Position numbers and translations under genes: made by a program. The notes beneath the pieces were generated by a model, which had not been told where the DNA came from, did not search any database, and worked only from the letters and a program-made list of their open reading frames with translations. 64,000 nt of DNA. Origin: Platanthera guangdongensis (taxonomy: Eukaryota > Streptophyta > Magnoliopsida > Asparagales > Orchidaceae). Below are positions 10,145 through 20,182 of this stretch, piece after piece (within the stretch, counting starts at the first letter, position 1; each line of letters opens with the position of its first letter). The stretch is from positions 108,781,808-108,845,807 of the forward strand of contig CM077162.1 in the NCBI GenBank assembly GCA_039583875.1, given 5' to 3'.

Positions 10145-12960
10145 ATTATCCCCTGTAAGAGTTCAAGCGAGATTTGATCATGTAGACTCAAAACCAAGCA
10201 CCTCAAGCTCTGAAATGTCAGATGGAGAGTTCTCTTTACTCCCCAAACAATTCAAAAGGATGTTGATCAAAAGAAGGCACATGAGAAATCAGACATCATC
10301 ATCTAATTACGGGAGATCACTTTATGACAATGATTACTACAAGAAGAACTACAACAGTAACTAAAGGTAGCCTAAATAGAATAATATACTTCATCTGACA
10401 TTATGTGCTACTGTTGTAATAAGCCAGGGCACATGATTGTTGATTGCCCGTTTAAAAAGAAGGAAGTAACAAGAGGAGAAGAAAAGAAATCCTTCCGTGG
10501 AAAGAAGAAAGAAGAAAAGAGCTTCATAGCAAATAAGCCAAAGACATTGAGTGAAGACTCAAATGAGTCAAGCTCAGATAAAGAAGCCTATTTTGAGTTA
10601 ATGGCTCAGTCAGATGAGGATGAAGGCAACTCCCAGTACAATCGAAAGGAAAACTCTCATGCACTGCTCTCTGAGTCTGAAATAGCCTAGGATGGTCATG
10701 AAGTCTATTCTTCTGAGGTTGAGTCATATCTATTGGCTCAGTACAAGGTACTATTGGCAAGATTTGAAAATGTTACAAAATCGTCAAATCCTAATGCAAA
10801 GAAAATACCTCTAAAATGCATTGAAATCTCAACTGAAGTAAGAAATTAAGAGATTAACTCCAATCAAGGATGAATTTCAATCCTTGAAAGAGGAACCTAA
10901 GACCTCTACTGAACTAATAAAGCTGAAGGAGAAAGTCATTGATGAACTGGAAGAAAATTTGATAGCCGAGAAGAATCTTGTAGCAAGCTTCTCAAGGCCA
11001 AACATTATCCCTCTCATAGATGCATTTTTTGCTCCGAAGAAGGGAAGTGGAGTTGGACACAAATATGCTAAGGGGAAAGGGAAGCCACCTCGAAGTCACA
11101 CTACTTTAAAGAAAGTCATCTTTCCAAAAACAAGTATGACTTTGAGACATCCCACAGTCACTTTGCTAGACCAACATATGTTGGCTCTAACAAAAACAAC
11201 TAAGGATGGAGTCGCCCAAGAGATTTTGGAACGAGTACCCTAAAAGCACTTCATGATGAAATTATCGTAAAGGATTATGGCTCATTTATTCATAGATCAA
11301 GTGCAAAGAAGACACCAAAGGTATAGCCTGTTGTTGTCAAGCCACTTAAGACAAAGATGTTTTGTGTGTGTTGTAATCACGAGGCTTCTACCCCCAAGTT
11401 AGTTGTTCCCACTAGACCACCCGTTCTAAAGGTAAAGTAAGGGAATAAGAGAAGATACAATAGGTTTGATTGTTGGTGTTGTGGCGAAGTTGGTCACTTT
11501 GACATTGATTTTTGGTTTAATCCTATGAATTATAGAACTCCACGAGTTAACACTGCTTGAATGACCACTCTTAATGTTAACACTCCTAGTGGTGTCAAGA
11601 TAACGCGAAACCATGGACCCAATTCTATTTGGGTTCCTAAGGGAAATTAGTTTGTAAATGCGGGTATGTTCAAAGGTCAACAAAATGCCTATTTAGTATT
11701 TGGATAGCGGATGCTCTTAGCACATGACCGGGATAAGAAGCCTACTTCAATAGTATACCCCAATCGAAGACGGCCCAAAAGTTATTTTTGGGGGTTCAGA
11801 CAATGGAATTACAAAAGGCTGCAGTATGATTATTAACAGTATAGTCACTTTCACAGAAGTGGTGTATGTTAAGGTGTTACAACATAATCTCATTAACATA
11901 AGTCAATTATGTGACAAAGGCTATATGGTAGATTTCTACAAGGATAAGTGTATGATAAAGTCATCTGATAGCTCTGAAACTATTTTAACAAGCAGACAGA
12001 GTTGAAATATTTTCTGTTTGAATTTTCTTTGTTTAGACTCTTTTACTGTGTGCTTTTTAGCAAAAGATAGTGTGTCTCTCTACGACCAATGACACAAGAG
12101 ATTAGCACATATTAATTTTAAAACTATTAATATGTTATTTTCTCACAACTTAGTGTGTGATACCTCCACTGTTAAGTGCGTTAAAGATAGACCTTGTCAC
12201 TCATGTCAAATGGGAAAGCAGATAAGGGCTACCTTTAAAAGCATCATTGGCAAAAATTCTACCACATGCCTATATATGCTCCATATGAACTTATTTGGTC
12301 CCATGAAAATTCGTAGTTTATGAGGTAAAGCTTACACGTTGGTTATCGTTGATAATTACTCATGGTTTGCTTGAGTGTTCTTTCTAAGGGACTAGTCAGA
12401 CACATATGACTCCTTCACTAATATTGTTTGGCAAATTCAAAAAGAGTTAAACATCTTTGTGGTCAAAATCCGAAGTGACCATGGAATAGAATTTTAATCT
12501 GAGGACATGACAAAATTTTGTAAAAGTCTTGGTATCTTTCTGGAGTTTTCCTGTCCTCTCACTCTACAATAAAATGAGTCATTGAGAGAATGAATAGGAC
12601 TCTCATAGAGGCATGCAGAAGAATGTTGAATGATTCTTCATTACTAGAGTATTTCTGGGTAGAAGCCTTCAACACTGATTGCCACGTGCTAAAAAGATCA
12701 CTCATAAATAAGAACCACCATAAGAAACCTTATAAACTATTAAAGGGCAAGAAACCAACTGTGTCTTATTTTAGACTTTTTCGTAGCAAATGCTTTATAC
12801 TTAATAATATGAAATATTACAAAACAAATTTAGTGAAAATGCTTTGAAGAAATTTTTGTAGGCTATAGAAGCAATAGTAAAGCTCATATAAATTTCAATT
12901 AGAAAACCTTGGTGGTAGAAGAAACTTTTAATATTATATTTGATGAGACGAGCATGCTTT
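10145..12960 (+). pseudogene. Copia-A: decayed SIRE-like copia gag-pol fragment
   Basis: Broken frames recover Gag C-terminal sequence (SDGEFSLLPKQFKR near 10220). An intact zinc knuckle CYCCNKPGHMIVDC follows at 10403-10450, then an acidic segment to 10690 and a coiled segment near 10884-11030. The protease motif LDSGCS with an adjacent stop is near 11700. Integrase pieces include CHSCQMGKQ near 12200, LHMNLFGPMK near 12280, RSDHGIEF near 12470 and the C-terminal part to about 12850. It has many stops and frameshifts. It is the same family as Copia-C at 62144-63700. No LTR, RT or RNase H remains; the fragment ends at 12960. Confidence 0.82.
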
Positions 12961-13401
12961 TGTAAAGCCCCCCCTCCCGGAACAGAAGACACGGGCAAGG
13001 GAAGTTTTATGCCCAGAACAGCTGCCTTGTGGTAACATCAGCACATAGCCTAATCTTTACCACAAGTCACTTATTCTGCTGGTTAATTTTCGATATCACA
13101 AATGCCAACTTGACAAATAGAAGAGCGTAGAAGTCATGATCAACAAAAATGTAAATATCCAAAATAATACATTATAATAAGAAGCTACATCAGCTTCTGT
13201 AATATCAGGGTACACAAAACTGCCCGAAGGATAAATCATAACACTACAAAACTCACATATGTCATAGATGGAAGTGAGGGTATCGTCGTATCATAATCTA
13301 TCCCCCTGGCCTGGCTCTCCTCCTACACAAGGTACTGCTACTTCCCCGCCTGCGTGGTATCCTCCTAAAATTGTAGGCGTAGCAACCGTTATTCATAAGT
13401 G
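12961..13401. other. Unassigned LTR-like fragment
   Basis: It opens with TGTAAAGCCCCCCCTCCCGG directly at the Copia-A break, which resembles the TGTAA..CCCC start of chromovirus LTRs. No matching end or coding sequence was found. The rest is AT-rich with no supported gene. Confidence 0.35.
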
Positions 13402-13574
13402 TTGGGTCCATTGTTCCCAATGTCCCTAATTTATGAGAAGTCAAACAGGTTAATGTCACACACATCAACTATATTTGATGTGCATTTGATGTCTTGAGTG
13501 CAGGTTGTCCATATAACATTGATTGGACATGCAGACACAATAAGTGGTTGTTGGACATACCAAAAATCGATTAA

Positions 13575-14500
13575 GTTCACAGGCATTGAGTGGATCAAGC
13601 TCACTCAACACTAGAGGTATGGATTCAATATTGTCTAGTAGAAATTTTCCTAAGTCCACAGTCATTGAGTTAGGACAGCTCACTCAACGTCATATAACAT
13701 ATAGCGTTGAGTCTAACTCAGCTTAACTGAAAGATAGCCTAAAATTTGGCTAAGTACAAAAGCATTGAGTGTAGTCTACTCACTCAACACCATACAACAA
13801 AAAGGCTATGAGTCAGGTTGAGTCAGTCTAAGGCTAGAGAACTTGACCGAAAATGTGGTCATGTCCACATGCGTTGAGTGTGGTCTACTCACTCAATGCC
13901 ATATAGCTTTTAGCATTGAGTGTTGTTGTGCCAGTCAACTCACAGAAAAGTTGGGCAAAAGTTTTACCAAGTTCACATGCGTTGAGTGTAACTAACTCAC
14001 TCAATGCCAGATAACAAAAAAATTCTGTTAAGTAGTTTGGGGTTGAGTTGAAATTACTCTCTCAATGCCAAGGTGCAGAGATATTTGCTAAGACAAATAG
14101 CGTTGAGTGAGGCAAGCTCACTCAACGCTCTTTACGCTCTTAACGCCTTGAAGAAGATTTATGGCTAAGTCCAAATGCATGGATTGCTTGCCTTTCGTCG
14201 AGCTCAGCTTCATCGAACTGAGCTCAGTTTTCATCGAACTGAGTTTAGCCTTTCGTCGAACTGAGTTTAGCCTTTCGTCGAACTGAGTTTAGCCTTTTGT
14301 CTAACTAAGTCTACAGTTCGTCGAACAAAGTTTAGCCTTTCGTCGCACAAAGTCTATAGTTCGTCGAACTGAACTTATGCTTTCGTCGAGCTGAGCTTGT
14401 CGTTCGTCGAATGGAGCTCAGTATTTGTAGAGCTCAATACCTAGACAGACAGAATTTTGTCTAAGTGTTGTGGTGTTGAGTGATACCTACTCACTCAACC
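13575..14500. repeat. Series of TTGAGTG ... CACTCAA hairpins
   Basis: About seven units have a left arm GCGTTGAGTG (or CATTGAGTG), 8-10 spacer bases and a right arm CTCACTCAACGC. Examples start at about 13585, 13761, 13871, 13979, 14100 and 14473, roughly every 100 bases early in the array, each preceded by a variant of AAGTTCACATGC. The arms would form stems of about 9-11 bp. Confidence 0.8.
14191..14435. repeat. 22-bp tandem repeat (TTCGTCGAACTGAGTTTAG type)
   Basis: About eleven imperfect units with period 22, each with a TCGTCGA core, lie between two of the TTGAGTG hairpins. No coding potential is visible. Confidence 0.8.
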
Positions 14501-14547
14501 CCTTTGGTCCTAATGATTGAATTTTTTCTATGTTCGGAGATGTTGAG

Positions 14548-16122
14548 TGATGCTAAAGATCACGACAGTGAACCAGTCGCAAAAGTAATATAAAATGGAG
14601 GTTATCCCAAGTATCGATCTCACAAGGAACACAGTAAGGTGGAGTTAATTTCGAGGAGGACTTGAGATTGAAGTCCTCAGGTCGGAGCTAACTAAGGGGG
14701 GGTTTTGATGTTGCGATAAAAAGAAAGTAAAAATCTAACAACTACTCCTATGCAACGCCGCTATGCGATGCTTCGCCAGGCGGGATGGAAGACTAGTCGG
14801 GCCGCTATGCACCGAATCGCTAGGCGAATGGGCGAGTAGGCTTGCAGATGAGGTGGTGAGAATGGCGGAATGAGGGTCGTGAGAACCTCTTCGCAACGCA
14901 CGCCACTAGCAATTGCTAGTGCGGCAAGGGTGGATGGTGGTGGATGGAATATGGCGCAACTCAAGCAACTTAGGCAGTAAAATGAAATAGGAATCACATA
15001 GACATGATACACATAACATATACAACCAAAGTGCACTTCATCAATATAAATAAAGTTAAACACCAATGTTCAACAATAAAGCAAGAACAAGTCAAGAGAT
15101 CGACGGAATCCGAAGTCTTGCTGAGGATTCAGGGTTGGAATCGTCGGGTTGTCATTCCGCGTCCAAGCTCGGTCCTCAACTGCGTCTGTGATAGAGAAGG
15201 GCTGTCACCACCTTCCAATGACCCGTCTTCTTCGTCTCACGATAGCGGACGAAGTTTGCTAGCTTTCCTTCGCTTGATGGCTATGACGTCAAACCCTACT
15301 TGAAGCTCACGGATGAAGGAGAAGGCTGAGAGGAAGCTCCGTCTTGGATTTGGCGGTGAAAGCTTGCCCGGAGCACCTCCCTAGGGTGGAAGATGAAGGG
15401 GAACGACGGAGAAGGCGAAAAACGGTGGAGAAATGTCGAGCTCTGGATCCTCTCTGAATTAGGGCGAGACCTGCACTATTTATACAAAGCAGAAATGAAC
15501 AATGCGCACGATCACAGGCGCACGACCAGTGGTCGTGCGCACTATGTCGTGTGCTCGTGCGCACTGACATGGAAGATCAGGAAGAAGAACTGGGATAACG
15601 CGCACGAGAAGTGGCGCACGACCAGTGGTCGTGCGCACTAAGTCCAATGATCGTGCGATTACCCCAGACAGGACTCCAGAAAAGAGGAATCAATGCACAC
15701 GATCAGTGGCGCACGACCAGTGGTCGTGCGCAATAAGTCCAGTGGTCGTGTGCTTTCCCTAGGCTGATTCTGGAAAATGAAGAGTAGTGCGCACGATCAG
15801 GGGCGCACGACCAGTGGTCGTGCGCATTAGATCCCATGATCGTGCGCAGTATTCCTGTTTCACAACCATCCCGGAACACGCACACGACCCCTGTACCGAT
15901 AGGAAAAACAAATCACTAATCTGTGCAGACATTCCAGACAATCAAAAAAGGGAGTACAAACTATAAAAATAACAAAATACACAACCATGAGCATAAATGT
16001 GCACTTCCTATGGAAATAAAGATTAGATGAAATAGGAACGATAAAGAACTAAAAGTGAAGTGCAACCGCGTGAAAACTAGCCCAGATGAGTCCGAAAATA
16101 GGTATATAATGTGGACTCATCA
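14548..16122 (-). repeat. Solo LTR with perfect TSD (TTGAG)
   Basis: On the minus strand it begins TGATGAGTCCACATTATATA at 16122 and ends CTTTAGCATCA at 14548, giving TG...CA termini. The five bases TTGAG occur at 14543-14547 and again at 16123-16127. A minus-strand TATAAATA at 15477-15484 marks the likely promoter. No internal region is present, so intra-element LTR recombination is the simplest history. Family not identified. Confidence 0.85.
15518..15825. repeat. Four near-perfect 23-nt palindromes in a ~95-bp tandem repeat
   Basis: Arms GCGCACGACCA and TGGTCGTGCGC around one central base occur at 15518-15540, 15614-15636, 15709-15731 and 15803-15825, that is 96, 95 and 94 bases apart. 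Shorter variants (GCACACGATCA, AGTGGTCGTGTGC) lie between them. The array is inside the solo LTR, on the upstream side in its minus orientation of part of the transcript region. Confidence 0.88.
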
Positions 16123-16814
16123 TTGAGTCATGCTGACGCCAACAAAGTCAAAAAGTCAACTAAAATTCAAATGTTGCGGAAATGCTGCCAGAGACGTTGG
16201 CGGCCAGCTGTTATCATCTTCTGCACTTTCCAAGGAATATTTTCAACATTAAGTGTTGGGGCCCATACACAGCAAAGAGCAGTTGAATCAAGATTAAATG
16301 GAAAGCATGAGCTAAATGGCTCAATCTCTACCATCAATCCTGGTGGTGGGACCCACTACTCAATTGGCCTTCAGAGAATAAAAAGAAGCAAATCGGCCAG
16401 AGTAATTAATCGATTCCTTGTCTAGGTTTTCTGAAAACAAAAAGTGTGGCCAAACTTCATCTTCTTCCTCGCCATTTTTATCGAACCTAAAGAAGTTGTT
16501 CTGCACAAAGAACCTTGCTTGGAAAAGAGATAACTGAAGCAATCACCATCTGCAACATCAGGATCATAAGCTATTATGAAGAAGCAGATCTACAAGTTCT
16601 ACAAAGAAAATGAAAGCTGGTTGAAGAAAATTCTACTACCTACTTATTATCTTCTACAACAAAAGCTTAGACTGATATCTGCTCAGTCCAGGAAGAAGAA
16701 GACATAGAGATCTTGCTCTGGTGTCGTATCATCTCTCTCTTTATTTTTTCTTCTGTAAAGATTCTTGGTGAATCTGGAGTTGTAAGCCTGTATTATAAAG
16801 GCTGAGGTCTTAGT
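16123..16814 (+). repeat. Copia-C 5' LTR, second piece
   Basis: It continues the host interrupted at 14547 and runs up to the G1 insertion point, with TTAGT at 16810-16814. It is AT-rich with pyrimidine-rich and polyadenylation-like stretches near 16740-16800 (TTATTTTTTCTTCTGTAAAG). No gene is seen. Confidence 0.65.
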
Positions 16815-17564
16815 TGTTGATGCACGAAAACACAAGGGAGGTCGAGCACAACCAGCTAACGGTTCGAACACCGGGGGAAAAAGAGAGACTGCGAGTAGCG
16901 ATCTACTAAGCGGATGAGGACTGAAAGAAGAGCAGGGCCGTGAACCACGGCGACAACAGACTTCGCCCGTCGCGGCCTGAATGCCTCTCTTGCGACGGGC
17001 TTTCTCTTGATTGAAGAAGAAGGGTTTGGTTACAAGTGAAAGGAAAGGACTAAGGGAAGCAGAGCAAAGGGGAGTCCGCAAGGCACAAGAATCGAGTCCG
17101 CAGCCTGTAACAAGTAGGCTCCTGGGTCCGAGTCAGCGTGCCTTGAGTGCACCACCTCCCCCCTATTTATAGGATAGGGGGCCTGCCCAAGCGGGCAGGG
17201 CTAAAAAAACCGGCTGCCCGGGGTACAGGAGAACCGGGCAGCGGTGACGGGAAGCAAAAAAGAAAGAACACGCCAGTCCGCACAGAAGGGGCGGACTGGG
17301 CTCGCGAACTGGAGCTTCCACTGCTGCTGCCGGGCGCGGCCGCTGGAGTCTGGCGGCCTGGGCGGACGGGATACTGCGTCCGCCGCTGGAGACTTGCCCA
17401 ACGCGCCGGCGGACTGAGCGGACTGGGCTTTGCGTCCGCTGCTGGAGTATCACCCTTGGCTACTGGTGACAGTGCCGGACTAAGCGGACGGCCAAATACT
17501 GTCCGCGCCTGCTGAATGGGGGCTTTTGGGAACTTGGAGTATGTTGCGGACTGAGGGGTTAACA
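16815..17564 (-). repeat. G1 3' LTR
   Basis: On the minus strand TGTTAACCCCTCAGTCCGC ... TGCATCAACA, 750 bp. A minus-strand TATAAATA lies at 17164-17171. It is rich in GCGGAC/GTCCGC. The R-U5 part contains an inverted GCCCGTCGC/GCGACGGGC pair at about 16965-17005, a possible stem near the transcript end. Confidence 0.95.
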
Positions 17565-17582
17565 TAATCCCCGCACATTTTT
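17565..17582 (-). promoter_or_regulatory. G1 polypurine tract
   Basis: The minus strand reads AAAAATGTGCGGGGATTA directly before the 3' LTR start TGTTAACC. The same tract in slightly altered form precedes the E4 LTR at 60361-60378, linking the two families. Confidence 0.8.
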
Positions 17583-17654
17583 AAGTTTCCAGAAAAACTT
17601 CGAAAATGTTACTTTAACCGCCGAGTCCGCAAACCTCGAAAATGCCGCCAAAGC

Positions 17655-17662
17655 TATAAATA
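17655..17662 (+). promoter_or_regulatory. TATA box of antisense gene A (G1)
   Basis: TATAAATA on the plus strand in AAGCTATAAATACCGC, 85 bases upstream of the gene A ATG at 17747. A start site near 17685-17690 would leave a short leader. Conserved in G2 at 31275-31282. Confidence 0.65.
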
Positions 17663-17746
17663 CCGCTGGAGGGTCTGGATCTGCTGAGAATTTTGATCGA
17701 CACGGGGCGATACTCACCACTTGCGGTCTCCACTTTCCAGTCCGGC

Positions 17747-19721
17747 ATGGCAAGACTTGGTACATTCCTCTCTAGCTTCACTGTCAAAGGCGACTCGGAG
17801 CCGTCAACGCCAGTGAAGACCAAGAAAATTGCAAAGAGGCCGGCAAGACAAGATCCTGTCCGCCTCGCAGGAGAAAACTCCCAGAGCGAGAAGCCTGCGG
17901 AGAAAGCAGTCCGCCACGCCGATGTTTCTGCTCGCAAGGATGCCGTAGTCGACGCCGAACCATTGAGGAGTGAGAAGATGGCAGCCTTGTCGGACTCCGC
18001 CCCTTCTCAGAAGACTGCGACCTCGGCGGACACTACTGGCGAACACATGGAGACTGACATATCTTCCCCCAATGCCTCGGTGCAAATCGTTGACTTGGAC
18101 GAAGAAGACCGGCGGACTGAGGTAGAGGACAACGCGCCCTCAAAGGCATTGTCTGTTGTGAATCCTGAACCTGTCCGCGCTGACCAGCCTGATTTAGGGG
18201 GGTCCGCCGTGGATGCTGCTGAGAAAACCGCCAAGAGGAAGAAGAGGAAGAGAGACGGAGAGACCGTCGCTGAGCGGGTTGAGAGGAGGCTGCGCGCTAT
18301 GAAGGAGAAGAACATCTCCAAGCGGACTGGGGAAGCGGACTTACAACACAGGCCGCGCGACAAAGAAGTTCCAGACGGCGATCTGGTTACTCCGGAGGCC
18401 CAAATCCGGGGAGAGAATTCCCTCTCAACGGTCAGTCTTTCCACGGATGAGATACTTGATTCTATAGACGTCGATCAACTTGACTTAATCCAGGACTCCT
18501 TGCTGGTTATGGTGCAGCAGAATGAGGCAGGGACTGCTGGAGATAAGGGTGACGAACTCCCTTCCTTGTCCGCTGCGGAGGAAGAGGAGAGGGAGAGGCT
18601 GAAGGAGAAGATGGAGGAGCAAAAGAAGCAAATCGTTGCTCATGTTGCTGTGGTCGAGGCAGCCTCGAAGCAGGCCGCGGCGGACAAAGCTGCTGAGGAT
18701 CTGAGGATTGCGGCGGAGCTGATGCGGTCAGGTAAACTTCAGTCGGCGCCCAAATACTTTCAGCGCAAGTGGCTTTATAGGTCGCCGCCGCGGACGTCAA
18801 GACCGATCAAAATTATCACCAAGACGGACGATATCGTGGTCTCAACAAGTGCGGCTGCCGAGAGAAGAGCAAGGGTTCACCGTGAATGGAAAAAGCGGTT
18901 AAGCGCCTTTGATCCAGAGCGGGCAAGGCGGCCAATCATCTTTGATAGTCGGAAACTCGCTGCCGCTATATCTAAAAGTGATCTTTTATCCTTTCTTTGA
19001 GTCCGCCGCGAACTGCCTTTGAATGCGAAGTTTGACTTTATTTGTTGCAGGTAGAAAGTCGCTGCCGGGCTCCATAGAGAGTGGCGAGATCGTGATCACA
19101 CCCAACACTGGAGCCGACGCGGTCTCACATGTGGAGTCCGCGGAGGATGAGCCACCCAGCCTGAGTATGATAAAAGAGTTAGAGAAGAAATTTGAAGCTG
19201 AGATGCAATGTGTTAAAGCAGAGTTAGAGAAAGCGGCGGAGCGCGAGAGGGCGTCCGCGGCGCGCGAGAAAGCGTTCGCAGAACGCGAGAAGGCCCTTAA
19301 AGACCAGGTCGCCAGCATCTCGCGGGCGCTGGAGAGGTCTGAAAGGGAAAAGAAGAGGCTCGCGGATGATGTCCGATACTACAGAGGCAAGCACTTGGCG
19401 TCGGCTCGTGAAGGAAAGGAGAAGCGGACTGCTGAGTTCGCTGAGCAGAGGCCGCGGGCGTCAGATCGCGTTCCTCATGAGATCGCGGCACCGGCAGGTG
19501 GCCAGCAGCCCGCGGATGAAGAGTCGAGGCCGGCAGCGGAGCCAGTGGTGCCTCTCAGTCGAGTTGACCGGGAAGCCGCCCATATGCACCGGACTATAAA
19601 CGTCATCCATCACCATCTCTGCCGGGTATACAGTGAAATTCTTCAGATAAGTGATCAGGCGGCTCATCTATGTAGGGACAGAGCAGAAAAGCCGGCGCGG
19701 ACTGATAACAGGGACCGCTGA
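17747..19721 (+). CDS. Antisense gene A of G1: coiled-coil protein, two exons, function unknown
   Basis: The gene lies opposite to gag-pol. I place exon 1 at 17747-18977 and exon 2 at 19051-19721, with a 73-base intron (GTGATC...TTTGTTGCAG). The coding sum is 1902 bases, giving 633 residues, and the junction restores the frame (phase 1). Exon 1 read alone stops a few codons into the intron. The protein is Lys/Glu/Ala-rich. It has a basic cluster KRKKRKRDGE near residues 163-172 (possible nuclear signal), a charged helix near 285-335 and a long coiled coil near 449-545. The start is the first ATG after the TATA box. No family is recognised. The donor lacks a G at -1 but the acceptor is good. 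In G2 the frames and intron are conserved. Confidence 0.72.
18978..19050 (+). other. Predicted intron of gene A (G1)
   Basis: 73 bases, GT at 18978-18979 and AG at 19049-19050 after a pyrimidine-rich stretch (TTTATTTGTTGCAG). It has in-frame stops if retained. Conserved at 32598-32670 in G2. Confidence 0.65.
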
Positions 19722-20114
19722 GTCCGCAATTCCTTGAACTTTTCTGATTAAATGTATATTGTTTGTATGATTGCTCCAAACAATGCTGTGATGTGTGATT
19801 GAACTTTATTTGATCTGTGCGGATCCAGATTATATGTCCGCTATTCTTATGTAGCTTTATCTTTGGCATGATCTGTTGCGGACTGTGCGGACTAGCGCTG
19901 TGTCCGCTTCTTGCTAACCTGCAGGTGGTAATATTCGCGATCTGAGCGGATAGGGAACTGCGACGGCTATAACTTGGCCTTGAATCTTTTTGGAAAATTA
20001 GCTTGTCTTTTCTGTCCGCGTTATTTGTTTGGCTGCTTTTTAATTTTTTGCGGATTGTGCGGATTGAATATGCGACCTGCGCGGACTGGCTAAAAAGCTG
20101 TCAGACATTTCATC

Positions 20115-20122
20115 TATAAATA
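20115..20122 (+). promoter_or_regulatory. TATA box of antisense gene B (G1)
   Basis: TATAAATA in CATCTATAAATACTGCC, 68 bases before the ATG at 20183. It suggests gene B is transcribed separately from gene A. The equivalent in G2 is 33737-33744. An acceptor-like CTCTATTCAG follows at about 20133-20143, so a spliced leader from further upstream is an alternative. Confidence 0.6.
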
Positions 20123-20182
20123 CTGCCTTCTGTCCTCTATTCAGGAAATTGCTGAAGTAGACGAAACCCTGCGGCCTGCAAC

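Larger units (their letters stand above)
13402..14547 (+). repeat. Copia-C 5' LTR, first piece (left end tentative)
   Basis: The sequence left of the solo LTR at 14548 continues at 16128, and then across the G1 and G2 insertions into a copia LTR end and primer-binding site. The left boundary is uncertain: TGTTGGGTCC at 13402 is one candidate and TGTTGGGGCC at 16254 another. The piece contains inverted TTGAGTG/CACTCAA hairpins and a 22-bp tandem repeat. No gene is seen. Confidence 0.5.

Noticed and set aside
16254..16300. TGTTGGGGCC at 16254 as the start of the Copia-C LTR
   Set aside because: Not excluded, but the sequence before it continues the same host across the 14548-16122 solo LTR, and 13402 offers an equivalent start; neither end has a testable TSD here.
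17147..17515. 122-residue plus-strand open frame repeated in G1 LTRs (also 29663-30031), with other frames open on the minus strand
   Set aside because: It lies within the GC-rich LTR and is open in several frames at once; identity between copies reflects identical LTR DNA, not a protein.
17693..19000. Starting gene A at TTG 17693 and ending it at TGA 18998
   Set aside because: Plants rarely use TTG starts; ATG 17747 follows the TATA box at normal distance, and splicing at 18977/19051 restores a longer frame with a good acceptor.
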